Source: Clostridium fessum
GTDB taxonomy: Bacteria; Bacillota; Clostridia; Lachnospirales; Lachnospiraceae
DNA: 64,000 nt
Direction of reading: 5' to 3'
NCBI RefSeq assembly: GCF_003024715.1
Contig: NZ_PYLO01000005.1
Span: 62,001-126,000, forward strand
Position 1 is the first letter of the stretch. Every line of letters starts with the position of its first letter. The notes under the pieces are model-generated. The model saw only the letters and a program-made list of their open reading frames with translations, was not told where the DNA came from and did no database searches. Shown here piece after piece: positions 22,097 to 30,277 of this stretch. The position numbers and the translations under genes were made by a program.

Positions 22097-23347
22097 TTAG
22101 CGCATCAGCCCTGCGTAGAGCTCCGTCGGCACATACGCCTCCACGTAAATGCCATCCTCCCGGTACTCTTCTTTTAAAAGCTGACCGTATTTGCGGATCG
22201 TCTGGATGCGTCCGGCTTCCTGGTAGGAAAATACCTTTTCCAGATAAATCTTGCGGTTTCGCAGAATCATTTCCAGAATATCCTTCAGCTCATCCAGCCC
22301 CGCGCCCGTCTTCGCAGAAATCTGCACCTGATAATCAGAATGCAGATCTTTCAGCGTCTCCGGATGCTCCACCTGATCCATCTTGTTAAAGACTGTTACC
22401 ACCGTCTTATCGCCGATCTCCAGCTGACGCAACGTATCATATACGACATACATCTGCGTGTCCATCTGCGGATTCGACGCATCGACCACATGGAGGACAA
22501 TATCGCTATAACGTGCCTCCTCCAGCGTACTCTTGAACGCCTCGATCAGATGGTGCGGCAGTTTGCGGATGAATCCGACCGTATCTGTCAGCAGGATCTC
22601 CTGTCCGCTCGCCAGCTTTAATCCACGCGTCGTCGGATCCAGCGTCGCAAACAGTTTATCCTGTGCCAGGATTCCTGCACCCGTCAGGGTGTTTAAAAGC
22701 GTTGACTTACCGGCATTCGTGTAGCCGACGATCGCCGCCGACAGCGTATATTTCCGGTCGCGCTGTTTTCTCGTCACCTCGCGGTGGCGTTTGACATCTT
22801 CCAGTTCCGACTTTAGCTGCCCGATCCGCTCATGAATCAGACGGCGGTCCATCTCCAGCTTCTTTTCACCCGGTCCTCTCGTACCGATACCGCCGCCCAA
22901 ACGGGACAGGGAACTGCGCAGACCGACCAGGCGCGCTGCGCGGTAACGCAGCTGTGCCAGCTCAACCTGGATTTTTCCCTCGCTCGTCGTCGCATGCGCC
23001 GCGAAAATATCGAGAATGACCATCGTCCGGTCCATTACCTTCGTATCCAGCGCCGATTCCAGATTGCGAAGCTGTGCCGGGGACAGTTCATCGTCGCAGA
23101 TCACGCCGGTTGCGCCCATTTCCCAGACCATCTCCCGCAGTTCCCCGATCTTTCCACTGCCCAGATAGGTGCCTGGATGAATCTTCTCCCGGTTCTGCAC
23201 CAGACGCCCGATCGCCGTCGCTCCGGCGGTATCCGCCAGCTCCTCCAGCTCATCCAAGGACGCCTCCGTATCATCTTCATCAGAGGTGCTGACCGCCACC
23301 AGAATGACGCGCTCCTCCAGTTCTTTCATATCGAACAATTCTGCCAT
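22097..23347 (-). CDS. hflX: GTPase HflX
   Basis: Ribosome-associated GTPase that splits stalled or hibernating 70S particles. The 416-residue protein has the N-terminal HflX domain (GTYLGSGKIGELREMV), a helical linker rich in Arg and Glu (SLSRLGGGIGTRGPGEKKLEMDRR as two adjoining conserved blocks), the G1 loop GYTNAGKSTLLN, DTVGFIRKLP and NKMD. The longest frame adds 27 residues, but GGAGGTAAT directly precedes the ATG at 23347 (MAELFDMKELEE). It starts 14 bases after the TPR lipoprotein stop, suggesting co-transcription. Confidence 0.95.
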   Translation of the reverse strand: MAELFDMKELEERVILVAVSTSDEDDTEASLDELEELADTAGATAIGRLVQNREKIHPGTYLGSGKIGELREMVWEMGATGVICDDELSPAQLRNLESALDTKVMDRTMVILDIFAAHATTSEGKIQVELAQLRYRAARLVGLRSSLSRLGGGIGTRGPGEKKLEMDRRLIHERIGQLKSELEDVKRHREVTRKQRDRKYTLSAAIVGYTNAGKSTLLNTLTGAGILAQDKLFATLDPTTRGLKLASGQEILLTDTVGFIRKLPHHLIEAFKSTLEEARYSDIVLHVVDASNPQMDTQMYVVYDTLRQLEIGDKTVVTVFNKMDQVEHPETLKDLHSDYQVQISAKTGAGLDELKDILEMILRNRKIYLEKVFSYQEAGRIQTIRKYGQLLKEEYREDGIYVEAYVPTELYAGLMR

Positions 23348-23361
23348 ATTACCTCCAATAT

Positions 23362-24171
23362 TTACCGGCTTTCCAGAAAACGGATTTCCCTCTGCACCTC
23401 CGGTGTGTCCGCACCGGCTGCCTGGCACTCCTTAAACTGTTCCAGCGCCTTCGCAAAATCGCCCTCTTTCTCATAGAGAACCGCAATATTCTGCCGGATT
23501 ACCAGCGCCGTCTCACTGTCCGCCAGCGAAAGCGCCTCCTCATAATGGGACATCGCGCTCTCATAATCGCCAGCCTCCATTTCACTGATCGCAAGCTGAT
23601 TATAAATCTCCGGCCCCGACACGCCGCGCTCGATCGCCTGATTGCAGTACTGGGCTGCGAGCTCACTATCCCCGGCATCCCGCGCCGCCGACGCAAGCGC
23701 CGTAAACGCCAGACTCACACCCGGAGCCGCGGCGCTGCTCTTTTTGCTGTTCTTCGCCTTTTCCTCCGCTGCCGCAAAATCCTTTTCGGCATCCTCCGCC
23801 TGTCCGGCTGCTGCCTCCGATGCCGCTTTATAATAGAGGTATTCCGCTTTTCCGCCGTCTACCTCCGCCAGAATTCCATAGGTCTGCGTTGCCGCCTTAT
23901 AATCCGCCAGTTTGTATTCTGCCTCGCCGCGGTATTTTAAAACATCCAGCTCAAAAGAATTGACGATCCCATCGCTCTCATCCAGCGCTTTTCCAAACGA
24001 ATCAATCGCATCCTGATAATTACCTGCATTTAACTGCTCGATTCCGGTCATACGCGCCTCTTTCGCTTCCTTCGATTCAGCGCCGCAGCCGGAAAGGATG
24101 CCCAGTGAAAGCACCGCTGCTGTCAGAAAAAGACTTGTTTTTTTTCGTTTTAACCTCTTTATCTGCTTCAT
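23362..24171 (-). CDS. TPR-repeat lipoprotein
   Basis: A 269-residue exported lipoprotein: Lys/Arg-rich N-terminus, hydrophobic stretch, lipobox LSGC, then tetratricopeptide-like repeats (for example GIEQLNAGNYQDAIDSFGKAL and AISEMEAGDYESAMSHYEEAL). Such proteins scaffold protein contacts at the outer face of the membrane; no specific partner is evident. A TTG three codons upstream is possible, but AAAAGG is ten bases before the ATG at 24171. It lies between dut and hflX with short gaps. Confidence 0.82.
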   Translation of the reverse strand: MKQIKRLKRKKTSLFLTAAVLSLGILSGCGAESKEAKEARMTGIEQLNAGNYQDAIDSFGKALDESDGIVNSFELDVLKYRGEAEYKLADYKAATQTYGILAEVDGGKAEYLYYKAASEAAAGQAEDAEKDFAAAEEKAKNSKKSSAAAPGVSLAFTALASAARDAGDSELAAQYCNQAIERGVSGPEIYNQLAISEMEAGDYESAMSHYEEALSLADSETALVIRQNIAVLYEKEGDFAKALEQFKECQAAGADTPEVQREIRFLESR

Positions 24172-24189
24172 TTTTACCAAACCTTTTTA

Positions 24190-24630
24190 TTAATTCTTTC
24201 CCGTACTTCCGATGCCGCCGCGATCTTCATTGTCAAGCTTCTCCGTCTCCTCAAATATGATCTTCGGCTGATGCTCCATGATGCGGAACTGACAGATGCG
24301 GTCATTGACATGGATCACTGTATCACGCAGCGCATATGCCGGAAAATGCCACTGATCGTTGTCTCCACAGTAACTCTCATCGATCACACCCATATGATTG
24401 GTCTGGATGATGCCGAAATTTTTAAAGGTACTGCTACGCGGAACTACATGCGCCTCATAGCCCTTCGGCAGCTCCATCGCCACGCCAAGCGGAATCAGGG
24501 CAAAATCACCCTTTTTCAGCACCACCTCACGCGCCGCACGCAGGTCGATCCAGTCAGATTTGCCGTCAATGTAGGCGAGGCGGTCAATGGCGTCTGTGAA
24601 ATATTTGATCTTTATGTTCATGCTGTTCAT
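24190..24630 (-). CDS. dut: dUTP diphosphatase
   Basis: Hydrolyses dUTP to dUMP and PPi. The trimeric dUTPase motifs are visible in order: motif 1 around [21 protein letters not shown], motif 2 [10 protein letters not shown], motif 3 [10 protein letters not shown], motif 4 NDRICQFRI and motif 5 [10 protein letters not shown], the last at the extreme C-terminus with Ile in place of the usual Phe. Length is 146 residues. The second Met (MNIKIKYF) is an alternative start three codons in. First of a short dut - TPR lipoprotein - hflX run. Confidence 0.94.
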   Translation of the reverse strand: MNSMNIKIKYFTDAIDRLAYIDGKSDWIDLRAAREVVLKKGDFALIPLGVAMELPKGYEAHVVPRSSTFKNFGIIQTNHMGVIDESYCGDNDQWHFPAYALRDTVIHVNDRICQFRIMEHQPKIIFEETEKLDNEDRGGIGSTGKN

Positions 24631-24813
24631 ATCTGTATGAAATCCTTTCTTATGTCACATTTTATCCGGTAATGGCTGCCTTGCAAGTTTGTTTTTCACA
24701 AAGCACCTCCCCGAAAAATATTTTTCAACTTTCCAGTTTCTCTATAATACCACACGCGCGCGTTTTCCGAAAGTATTAATTCGTGCAGGCACGGACTTTC
24801 GCTCGTTGCACGC

Positions 24814-24851
24814 GAAAAATCCCGGCGGCCTGGAAATCCAGAACCGCCGGG
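24814..24851 (-). terminator. Rho-independent terminator after gltS
   Basis: CCCGGCGG (24821-24828) pairs with CCGCCGGG (24844-24851), with an inner CTGGA/TCCAG stem. On the minus strand the hairpin is followed by ATTTTT (24814-24820). It lies 72 bases beyond the gltS stop. The remainder of the 292-base gap up to dut shows no other clear element. Confidence 0.9.
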
Positions 24852-24922
24852 AAGGAAATAGGTTGGAGCTACTTCAATATCAGAATATTTTAAATGGATA
24901 CTTTGCTGAACCAGCCGTCAAA

Positions 24923-26104
24923 TTATAAGAGGTTCATGAAAGTAGTCAGTACCATGGAGTTAAAGAAGTCTACGAATAAGCTTCCTACTAACGGTACGAT
25001 GAAGAATGCACGCGGAGCCGGACCATAGCGCTCTACCAGTGCTCTCATGTTTGCCATTGCGTTCGGGGTTGCGCCCATACCGAAACCACAGAATGCGGTG
25101 GTCATTGCAGCTGCCTCGTAATCACGGCCCATGATGTTGAATACAAGGAAGTTTGCATACAGGAACATAACAACCGTCTGAACTAACAGGATAACAATCA
25201 TCGGAAGCGCCAGAGCTGCTAACTGCCACAGCTTCAGGCTCATCATTGCCATCGCTAAGAACAGGTTCAAGGACAGACCGCCCAGTGCGTCAACTTCTTC
25301 CATCGGAAGATCTTTGTGCTGTACATCCCAGATGTTACGGATAGCGGCTGCTGCCAGCATCGCACCGATGTAAGTCGGGAATGTAAGACCAATGCTCTTA
25401 AAGAACGCGAAAATGAAGGTACCAACACCGATTGCAACTGCAAGGAATACAGCCGCGGTGGTGAATTTCTGACCGTCGATCGGCGATGCTACTTCGTCAA
25501 CTGCATTGCCTTCCTCGGCTGCGGTTGATTTCAGATGGTGTTTCTCAACACGGGCACGGGCGATAGGACCACCCATCATACTGCCGGATACCAGACCATA
25601 TGTAGCGGATGCCAAGGCAACTGTAGTTGCGCCTACAACTGCGTATTCCTGCTCCAGAAGCGGTCCGAAGGAACCACTCGTTCCGTGACCTCCAACTAAC
25701 GGCATAGAACCCATACATAAGCCGAGAAGCGGATTCAGACCAAACGCTGCTGCCAGACCGCTGCCGACTGCATCCTGCACGATACAGATACCAACTGCCA
25801 GCGCCAGGAACATAAATACCTGAACGCCGCCCTTCTTTAACAGACGGAAGCAGGCGGTAAAACCGACGCTGCAGAAGAAGATCGTCATAAATACGCTCTG
25901 TAAGGTTGTATCAAAGGAAAGCTCCAGAACTCCTGTTGCATACAACGCCAGATGAGCGAATGCAAATACGACACCGCCCGCAACCGGAGCCGGTATACAA
26001 TACTTGCTCAGGAAGGGCAGCTTTTGTACAAGCAATCTTCCCAGACAGTAGACCAGTGCGCCAAGAGCACACGCCTGATACATATCAAGCTCAAGTGTCA
26101 ACAT
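24923..26104 (-). CDS. gltS: Sodium/glutamate symporter
   Basis: Imports glutamate with Na+ through a 393-residue membrane protein with about ten to twelve helices and two re-entrant loops. Family marks include CIPAPVAGG near residue 40, SMPLVGGHGTSGSFGP near 130 and the C-terminal GFGMGATPNAMANM repeat of the re-entrant loop. The longest frame begins with TTG; the ATG at 26104, preceded by AAGGGGGAATTGTTT, is preferred. Monocistronic, with a terminator downstream and repeated TTAACA motifs upstream (26236-26289). Confidence 0.95.
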   Translation of the reverse strand: MLTLELDMYQACALGALVYCLGRLLVQKLPFLSKYCIPAPVAGGVVFAFAHLALYATGVLELSFDTTLQSVFMTIFFCSVGFTACFRLLKKGGVQVFMFLALAVGICIVQDAVGSGLAAAFGLNPLLGLCMGSMPLVGGHGTSGSFGPLLEQEYAVVGATTVALASATYGLVSGSMMGGPIARARVEKHHLKSTAAEEGNAVDEVASPIDGQKFTTAAVFLAVAIGVGTFIFAFFKSIGLTFPTYIGAMLAAAAIRNIWDVQHKDLPMEEVDALGGLSLNLFLAMAMMSLKLWQLAALALPMIVILLVQTVVMFLYANFLVFNIMGRDYEAAAMTTAFCGFGMGATPNAMANMRALVERYGPAPRAFFIVPLVGSLFVDFFNSMVLTTFMNLL

Positions 26105-26235
26105 AAACAATTCCCCCTTTTGTTTTGCTGGCTTCTTTCATTTATGTAGCGATTTGAAAGAGCTGCTTGTTTGTTTGTGTTGACCTCATTTTCCACGTTG
26201 GCTACAAAAAGTTACAAGAAAATACAGAAATATGA

Positions 26236-26289
26236 TGTTAAGAATCTGTTAATGTCAGAATTGAATGAATATTGTTAAGAAAACGTTAA
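26236..26289 (-). promoter_or_regulatory. Two pairs of TTAACA-N5 direct repeats upstream of gltS
   Basis: On the minus strand the hexamer TTAAC(A/G) occurs at 26284-26289, 26273-26278, 26247-26252 and 26236-26241. Within each pair the copies are 11 bases apart (five-base spacer). This is the spacing and sequence of PhoP-type binding sites described for Bacillus (TTAACA-like repeats with spacers near five) and fits OmpR-family response regulators generally. The most distal copy overlaps the scpB stop. Confidence 0.5.
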
Positions 26290-26894
26290 TATTTCATTTC
26301 CTTCTCTGCCTCTTCCGGCAGTTTCCCCTCAAACTTCAGCTCTTCCTCCGCCTCCATGCGGAACTCGTCGATTCGTCCCGGTGCCGGTTCCGGCAGTTCT
26401 TTCGTCGATCCGACTCCAAACCGGCGCAAAAATTCCTCCGTCGTCGCAAACAATGCCGGACGTCCCGGCACATCCAAACGCCCTACCTCGTAAACGAGAT
26501 TGTACTCAATCAGTTTATTGACCGCGTGATCCGATTTAACCCCGCGGATCTTTTCAATCTCAAGCTTCGTGATCGGCTGTTTATAAGCAATGATCGAGAG
26601 TGTCTCAAGCACAACATCCGTTAAAATCTGCTTCTTCGGCGTCGCTGCCACCCGGATCAGATTCTCATAATATTCCGCGCGGGTCGCCATCTGCCAACTG
26701 TCCTCCAGCTGCGTGATCTGCATGCCCCGCTTTTCTGCCTCATAACGGCTCTGTAATCGTCTGACCGCCGCTTCCGCGCGCTCTGTATCCGTCCCGAGCG
26801 CCGCCGCAAGCTGGCGCAGCTCAACCGATTTTCCCATTGTAAAGAGAACCGATTCCACGATGGCTTCCTCGCGTTTTTCATCTAATTCTGGCAT
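26286..26894 (-). CDS. scpB: Segregation and condensation protein B
   Basis: ScpB forms the winged-helix dimer that joins ScpA and the SMC ATPase in the chromosome-organising complex. The protein has two winged helices; diagnostic segments are RYEAEKRGMQI, ETLSIIAYKQPITKLEIEKIRGV and GRPALFATTEEFL. The longest frame adds 29 residues; GGAAGGAG before the ATG at 26894 (MPELDEKREEAIVES) gives 202 residues, the usual length. It overlaps scpA by 17 bases. Confidence 0.95.
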   Translation of the reverse strand: MPELDEKREEAIVESVLFTMGKSVELRQLAAALGTDTERAEAAVRRLQSRYEAEKRGMQITQLEDSWQMATRAEYYENLIRVAATPKKQILTDVVLETLSIIAYKQPITKLEIEKIRGVKSDHAVNKLIEYNLVYEVGRLDVPGRPALFATTEEFLRRFGVGSTKELPEPAPGRIDEFRMEAEEELKFEGKLPEEAEKEMKY

Positions 26895-27696
26895 ACTCTT
26901 CTCCTTCCTCCGTCGAAAGTTCCAGCTCTGCCTCGCCTTCCGTTTCATCCACATCCACCGTATCGAGCTGCATCTCATCAAACAATTTTTCCTGCACCAG
27001 ATGAATCCGTCCCATCTTCATCAGCTCCAGCACTGCCAGAAACGCCACGACTATCTCCAGGCGATCGGATTCCCTCTCCAGCACATCGCTGAATTTAAAA
27101 TGACGGTGTTCCCGCGCATAAGAAAGCACCGACCTTACCTTCTGCTCCAGGCTGATCGGTTCCCTGCGGATCGTACTGAACCGGCTTCGCACCGGGTCAA
27201 GCTTATTGGCATTCCGCTTCATGACCGCGTCAAACACTTTCTGCAGCTTTGCCAGCGTCAGACCATCCAGAAGCTTGTCCAGATCCAGCGGTTCTTCATA
27301 TTTCGCCACCTCCCGGGGAATCGTCGGTTCCTTAAAAAAGAGAAGCTCTGCCTCCTGCTCCCGCTCTTCCAGCTCCTGCGCCATATATTTATACATCTTA
27401 TATTCCAACAGCCGGCGCACCAGCTCGGCGCGCGGATCTTCCTCGTCTTCTTCCTCTTCTTTTTCCACCTTCGGAAGGAGCATCCGCGATTTGATGTCCA
27501 GAAGCGTCGCCGCCATCACCAGAAAATCGCTGACCACATCCAGATCCTCATGATCCATCTGATTAACATATTCCAGATACTGCTCCGTAATCAGGACGAT
27601 CGGAATATCGTAGATACTTACTTTATTCTTTTCAATCAGATGAAGCAACAGGTCCAACGGTCCTTCAAAATTATCTAATTTATAGGAAATTTCCAT
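26878..27696 (-). CDS. scpA: Segregation and condensation protein A
   Basis: Kleisin subunit that bridges the SMC heads. The N-terminal SMC-neck-binding helix region (YKLDNFEGPLDLLLHLIEKNKVSIYDIPI) is classic, the middle is Glu-rich and variable, and the C-terminal winged helix follows (FSDVLERESDRLEIVVAFLAVLELMKMG). A TTG three codons upstream is too near the AAGGAG to be used, so the ATG at 27696 was chosen; 272 residues. The 17-base overlap with scpB indicates coupled synthesis. Confidence 0.95.
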   Translation of the reverse strand: MEISYKLDNFEGPLDLLLHLIEKNKVSIYDIPIVLITEQYLEYVNQMDHEDLDVVSDFLVMAATLLDIKSRMLLPKVEKEEEEDEEDPRAELVRRLLEYKMYKYMAQELEEREQEAELLFFKEPTIPREVAKYEEPLDLDKLLDGLTLAKLQKVFDAVMKRNANKLDPVRSRFSTIRREPISLEQKVRSVLSYAREHRHFKFSDVLERESDRLEIVVAFLAVLELMKMGRIHLVQEKLFDEMQLDTVDVDETEGEAELELSTEEGEEYARIR

Positions 27697-27775
27697 TCTT
27701 TCCAAACTCCTTCTTTTAGCCAGCTTTTTCTACAATCATATACCAAATTCCGTATACATCCACCTGTGCCGAAGA

Positions 27776-27846
27776 GTTATTCCTGCTGCCACCACGTTTT
27801 CTTACGGCACTTTCGGTTCCAAAAGTGCCTACCCGTGTACAATAAC
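27776..27846. repeat. 71-bp interspersed repeat, hairpin-forming
   Basis: Bounded by GTTATT (27776-27781) and AATAAC (27841-27846). Bases 27779-27810 are an exact inverted copy of 21978-22009; bases 27825-27846 match 63965-63986 at 21 of 22 positions. The middle forms an eight-bp stem (GGCACTTT / AAAGTGCC). No flanking direct repeat was seen. It occupies the gap between the phosphoesterase stop and scpA, ten bases past the stop. Confidence 0.8.
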
Positions 27847-27856
27847 CAGAATCTCT

Positions 27857-28798
27857 CTATTGTTTTCCCCGCAACGTCACACAAACCAGCTCTGGCCGGT
27901 CATTCAGCCGCACATTGATCGAATGCGTCCCAAGCCCCCGGCTGACGATCATCGTCTTTCCGTCCGCATCAAACCGTCCGGCGCACCATGGCAGGAAAAA
28001 CTGGTACTGCGGCGTCATCACGCCTCCCAGCCCCGGGATCCGGATGGTTCCGCCGTGGAAATGTCCGCAAAGCGTCAGATCCGCGCCCCATTTCCGGCAG
28101 GTCTCAAAAAAGAGGGGAGAATGAAATAATAATATCTCATACATTTCATGTCCGGCTTCCCGCTCCTTTTCCGCCAAGTCAGGAAAAAACGATTCTTTCA
28201 TCTGTTGAAAACACGTCTTCTCTGCCGCAGTTCCAACCCGCTCTGAAAGCTCTTCCATCGGCAGTTCCGGCACCGTGAAATGATGCTTATAATATATCTC
28301 CCGCAAATTGCACCCAGTCACCCGGATCCACGGATTGATCTCCTCGCTCCGATCCGACAAATAATGAACCCCCAGACGTTTTAATTCCATCTGGAACCGA
28401 TCATACAAATCTCCGTACACATCCCGCTCCCGATTCATCCGCTCCTCATGATTTCCGTTCGCATAGTAAACCGGCACAAAGGAGGTCAATTTTTCCAGAA
28501 GCGATACCGTGACGGTTAAATCACCTTTTCCCTTACAGACCATCATATCGCCGCCGATCAGCACCGCATCCGGCTTGAATGTGCGGATCGCCGCCACCAG
28601 CGGCTCATTGTCCGTTCCATACACATTATCATGCAGATCCGACAAAAATACGCAGCGGAACGCAGCGCCATCCGGCAGCTTCGGACTCTCTATCTCATAC
28701 TGGTCGGTCACAAAATGTTTTTTTTCATATTCCGAGCGGAGCAAAAGCCCCACTGTCACGGCTGCCAGTGCCGCCGCACATGCTGTGATTGCGATCAT
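27857..28798 (-). CDS. Membrane-anchored calcineurin-like metallophosphoesterase
   Basis: A 313-residue phosphoesterase with one N-terminal membrane helix (MIAITACAAALAAVTVGLLL) and all metal-binding motifs: FLSDLHDN, IGGDMM, NGNHEER, LFHSPLFF and CGHFHGGTIRIPG. It resembles the YkuE-type group, which acts at or near the membrane; substrate unknown. The longest frame adds 24 codons, but GGGAGG seven bases before the ATG at 28798 fixes the start. It is divergent from the YihY-family gene. Confidence 0.9.
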   Translation of the reverse strand: MIAITACAAALAAVTVGLLLRSEYEKKHFVTDQYEIESPKLPDGAAFRCVFLSDLHDNVYGTDNEPLVAAIRTFKPDAVLIGGDMMVCKGKGDLTVTVSLLEKLTSFVPVYYANGNHEERMNRERDVYGDLYDRFQMELKRLGVHYLSDRSEEINPWIRVTGCNLREIYYKHHFTVPELPMEELSERVGTAAEKTCFQQMKESFFPDLAEKEREAGHEMYEILLFHSPLFFETCRKWGADLTLCGHFHGGTIRIPGLGGVMTPQYQFFLPWCAGRFDADGKTMIVSRGLGTHSINVRLNDRPELVCVTLRGKQ

Positions 28799-28908
28799 TT
28801 TGTTTCCTCCCATGTCCCATTTTCCAATTGGCTGCCGGCTGATTTTTGCTGCTGTCCGCATCACTGCCATCCTTATGCCCTGCAGACCCGAATCATTTCT
28901 ATCCTGTT

Positions 28909-28937
28909 ATCATACGGGAAACCGGTGTTTTCGTCAA
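28909..28937 (-). promoter_or_regulatory. Promoter of the metallophosphoesterase gene
   Basis: Minus strand: -35 TTGACG (28932-28937), 17-base spacer, -10 TATGAT (28909-28914), placed about 110 bases before the start. It supports the downstream ATG rather than the longest frame. Confidence 0.65.
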
Positions 28938-29088
28938 GACAGGCAAATCCGTTGCTATTTTTTCGACCTCATGATAATATACTTTTAACAACACTGAAAT
29001 GGCATTCACCTATCGTCAGCCATTTTTCAAAGGGAAATGAGCCAGTTACGGATATTTTCTTAATAACATAAATCAAGCGAGGTTTTTC

Positions 29089-29898
29089 ATGCTTTCTTTT
29101 CTCCTGAACTGTAAACGGATTTACAACGATTTCATCAAAGACGAAGTCACGGTGTACGCCGCCCAGGCTTCTTTTTTTATCGTTCTCTCTGCCGCACCTT
29201 TTATCATGATTCTGCTGACGCTGATCCAGCTCATCCCCGCCGTCAGCCCGGAGGATCTGATGCACGTGATGACACAGCTTCTTCCCTCCAGCATCCACCC
29301 GCTGATTGAATCGGTAATCCAGGACATCCAGACTGTATCCCCGGCCGCCCTGCTCTCGGTTACCACCGTGGCAACCATCTGGTCGGCTGCCCGCGGCATG
29401 CTTGGGATCGAGCGCGGCTTAAACCGGATCATCGGCTGCCGCAAGCGCAGAAATTACCTTTTAGGACGTATCATCAACTCTGGCTATACCATCGTTTTTC
29501 TCCTGATGTGCATTTTCTCCCTGGTTCTGATGGTGTTCGGTTCCTCCCTGCAGCGCCTGCTATTCCGTTACTTTCCGATGCTGGACAGATTCGTTTCCTG
29601 CCTGATTAGTCTCCGGACGTTTCTTGCGCTGGCGCTGCTGACGCTCTTTTTCGTCGCGCTGTACACCTGGCTGCCCTATGAACGGCAGGATATCCGTCTC
29701 CAGCTTCCCGGTGCGCTGATTTCCACCGTCGGATGGATCGGATGTTCCTACGGATTTTCCATCTACTTCAACCATTTCAGTAATTATTCTTATATGTACG
29801 GCAGCTTGACCGCCGTCGTGATCCTGATGCTGTGGCTGTACGCCTGCATCTGCATCCTGTTTTTCGGTGCGGAAATCAACCAGCACTGGCGCAGATAA
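29089..29898 (+). CDS. YihY/BrkB-family membrane protein
   Basis: A 269-residue inner-membrane protein with about six helices, of the YihY/virulence factor BrkB family (once called RNase BN). Typical stretches are YAAQASFFIVLSAAPFIMILL near the N-terminus and YGSLTAVVILMLWLYACICILFFGAEIN near the C-terminus. GCGAGG lies six bases before the ATG. The function of the family is uncertain. It is one of only two plus-strand genes in the window and its end overlaps the convergent gene by 23 bases. Confidence 0.9.
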   Translation: MLSFLLNCKRIYNDFIKDEVTVYAAQASFFIVLSAAPFIMILLTLIQLIPAVSPEDLMHVMTQLLPSSIHPLIESVIQDIQTVSPAALLSVTTVATIWSAARGMLGIERGLNRIIGCRKRRNYLLGRIINSGYTIVFLLMCIFSLVLMVFGSSLQRLLFRYFPMLDRFVSCLISLRTFLALALLTLFFVALYTWLPYERQDIRLQLPGALISTVGWIGCSYGFSIYFNHFSNYSYMYGSLTAVVILMLWLYACICILFFGAEINQHWRR

Positions 29899-30268
29899 TC
29901 CCCAGCCTCAGGAACACCGGATACAGATAGCTTGCCCCAAACACTCCCAGCTGCTTTGGTCCGGTCACGCAGCCAAGCTCCTGCGCTTTTTTATACGCCA
30001 CCAGGATGCTTGCACGCGTGACCGACTTTTCTTTCCGGCTGACAAACATCTCGTTGCCCCGGATCGTGTACGAATATTCCAGCCCTTTCGCCGTGTAAAA
30101 TATTGCCCCTTCAAATGCAAGAATCGCTTCCCACAGGGCATCCGGCGTCTGCTCGCGCAGTAAAGTCTCCCTCTTCCGGCGCTGCACAGCTGTCTCCTGT
30201 ACCTGACAATCTGCTGTATCTGGTTTTATTTCATTCTCTTTTGTTTCATCCATTTTTCCCACATCCAT
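29876..30268 (-). CDS. Conserved-looking hypothetical protein
   Basis: A 130-residue protein I cannot assign to a family. Residues 1-35 are polar and probably disordered; the rest looks folded (ALWEAILAFEGAIFYTAKGLEYSYTIRGNEMFV, then SVTRASILVAYKKAQELG) and ends in a short hydrophobic stretch (FLRLGIICASAG). No signal peptide. Start is uncertain: a second Met six codons in (MDETKENE) is possible. It lies nine bases after the methyltransferase gene on the same strand, so it is probably its downstream partner, and it overlaps the convergent YihY gene. Confidence 0.6.
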   Translation of the reverse strand: MDVGKMDETKENEIKPDTADCQVQETAVQRRKRETLLREQTPDALWEAILAFEGAIFYTAKGLEYSYTIRGNEMFVSRKEKSVTRASILVAYKKAQELGCVTGPKQLGVFGASYLYPVFLRLGIICASAG

Positions 30269-30277
30269 TTTGGGATC

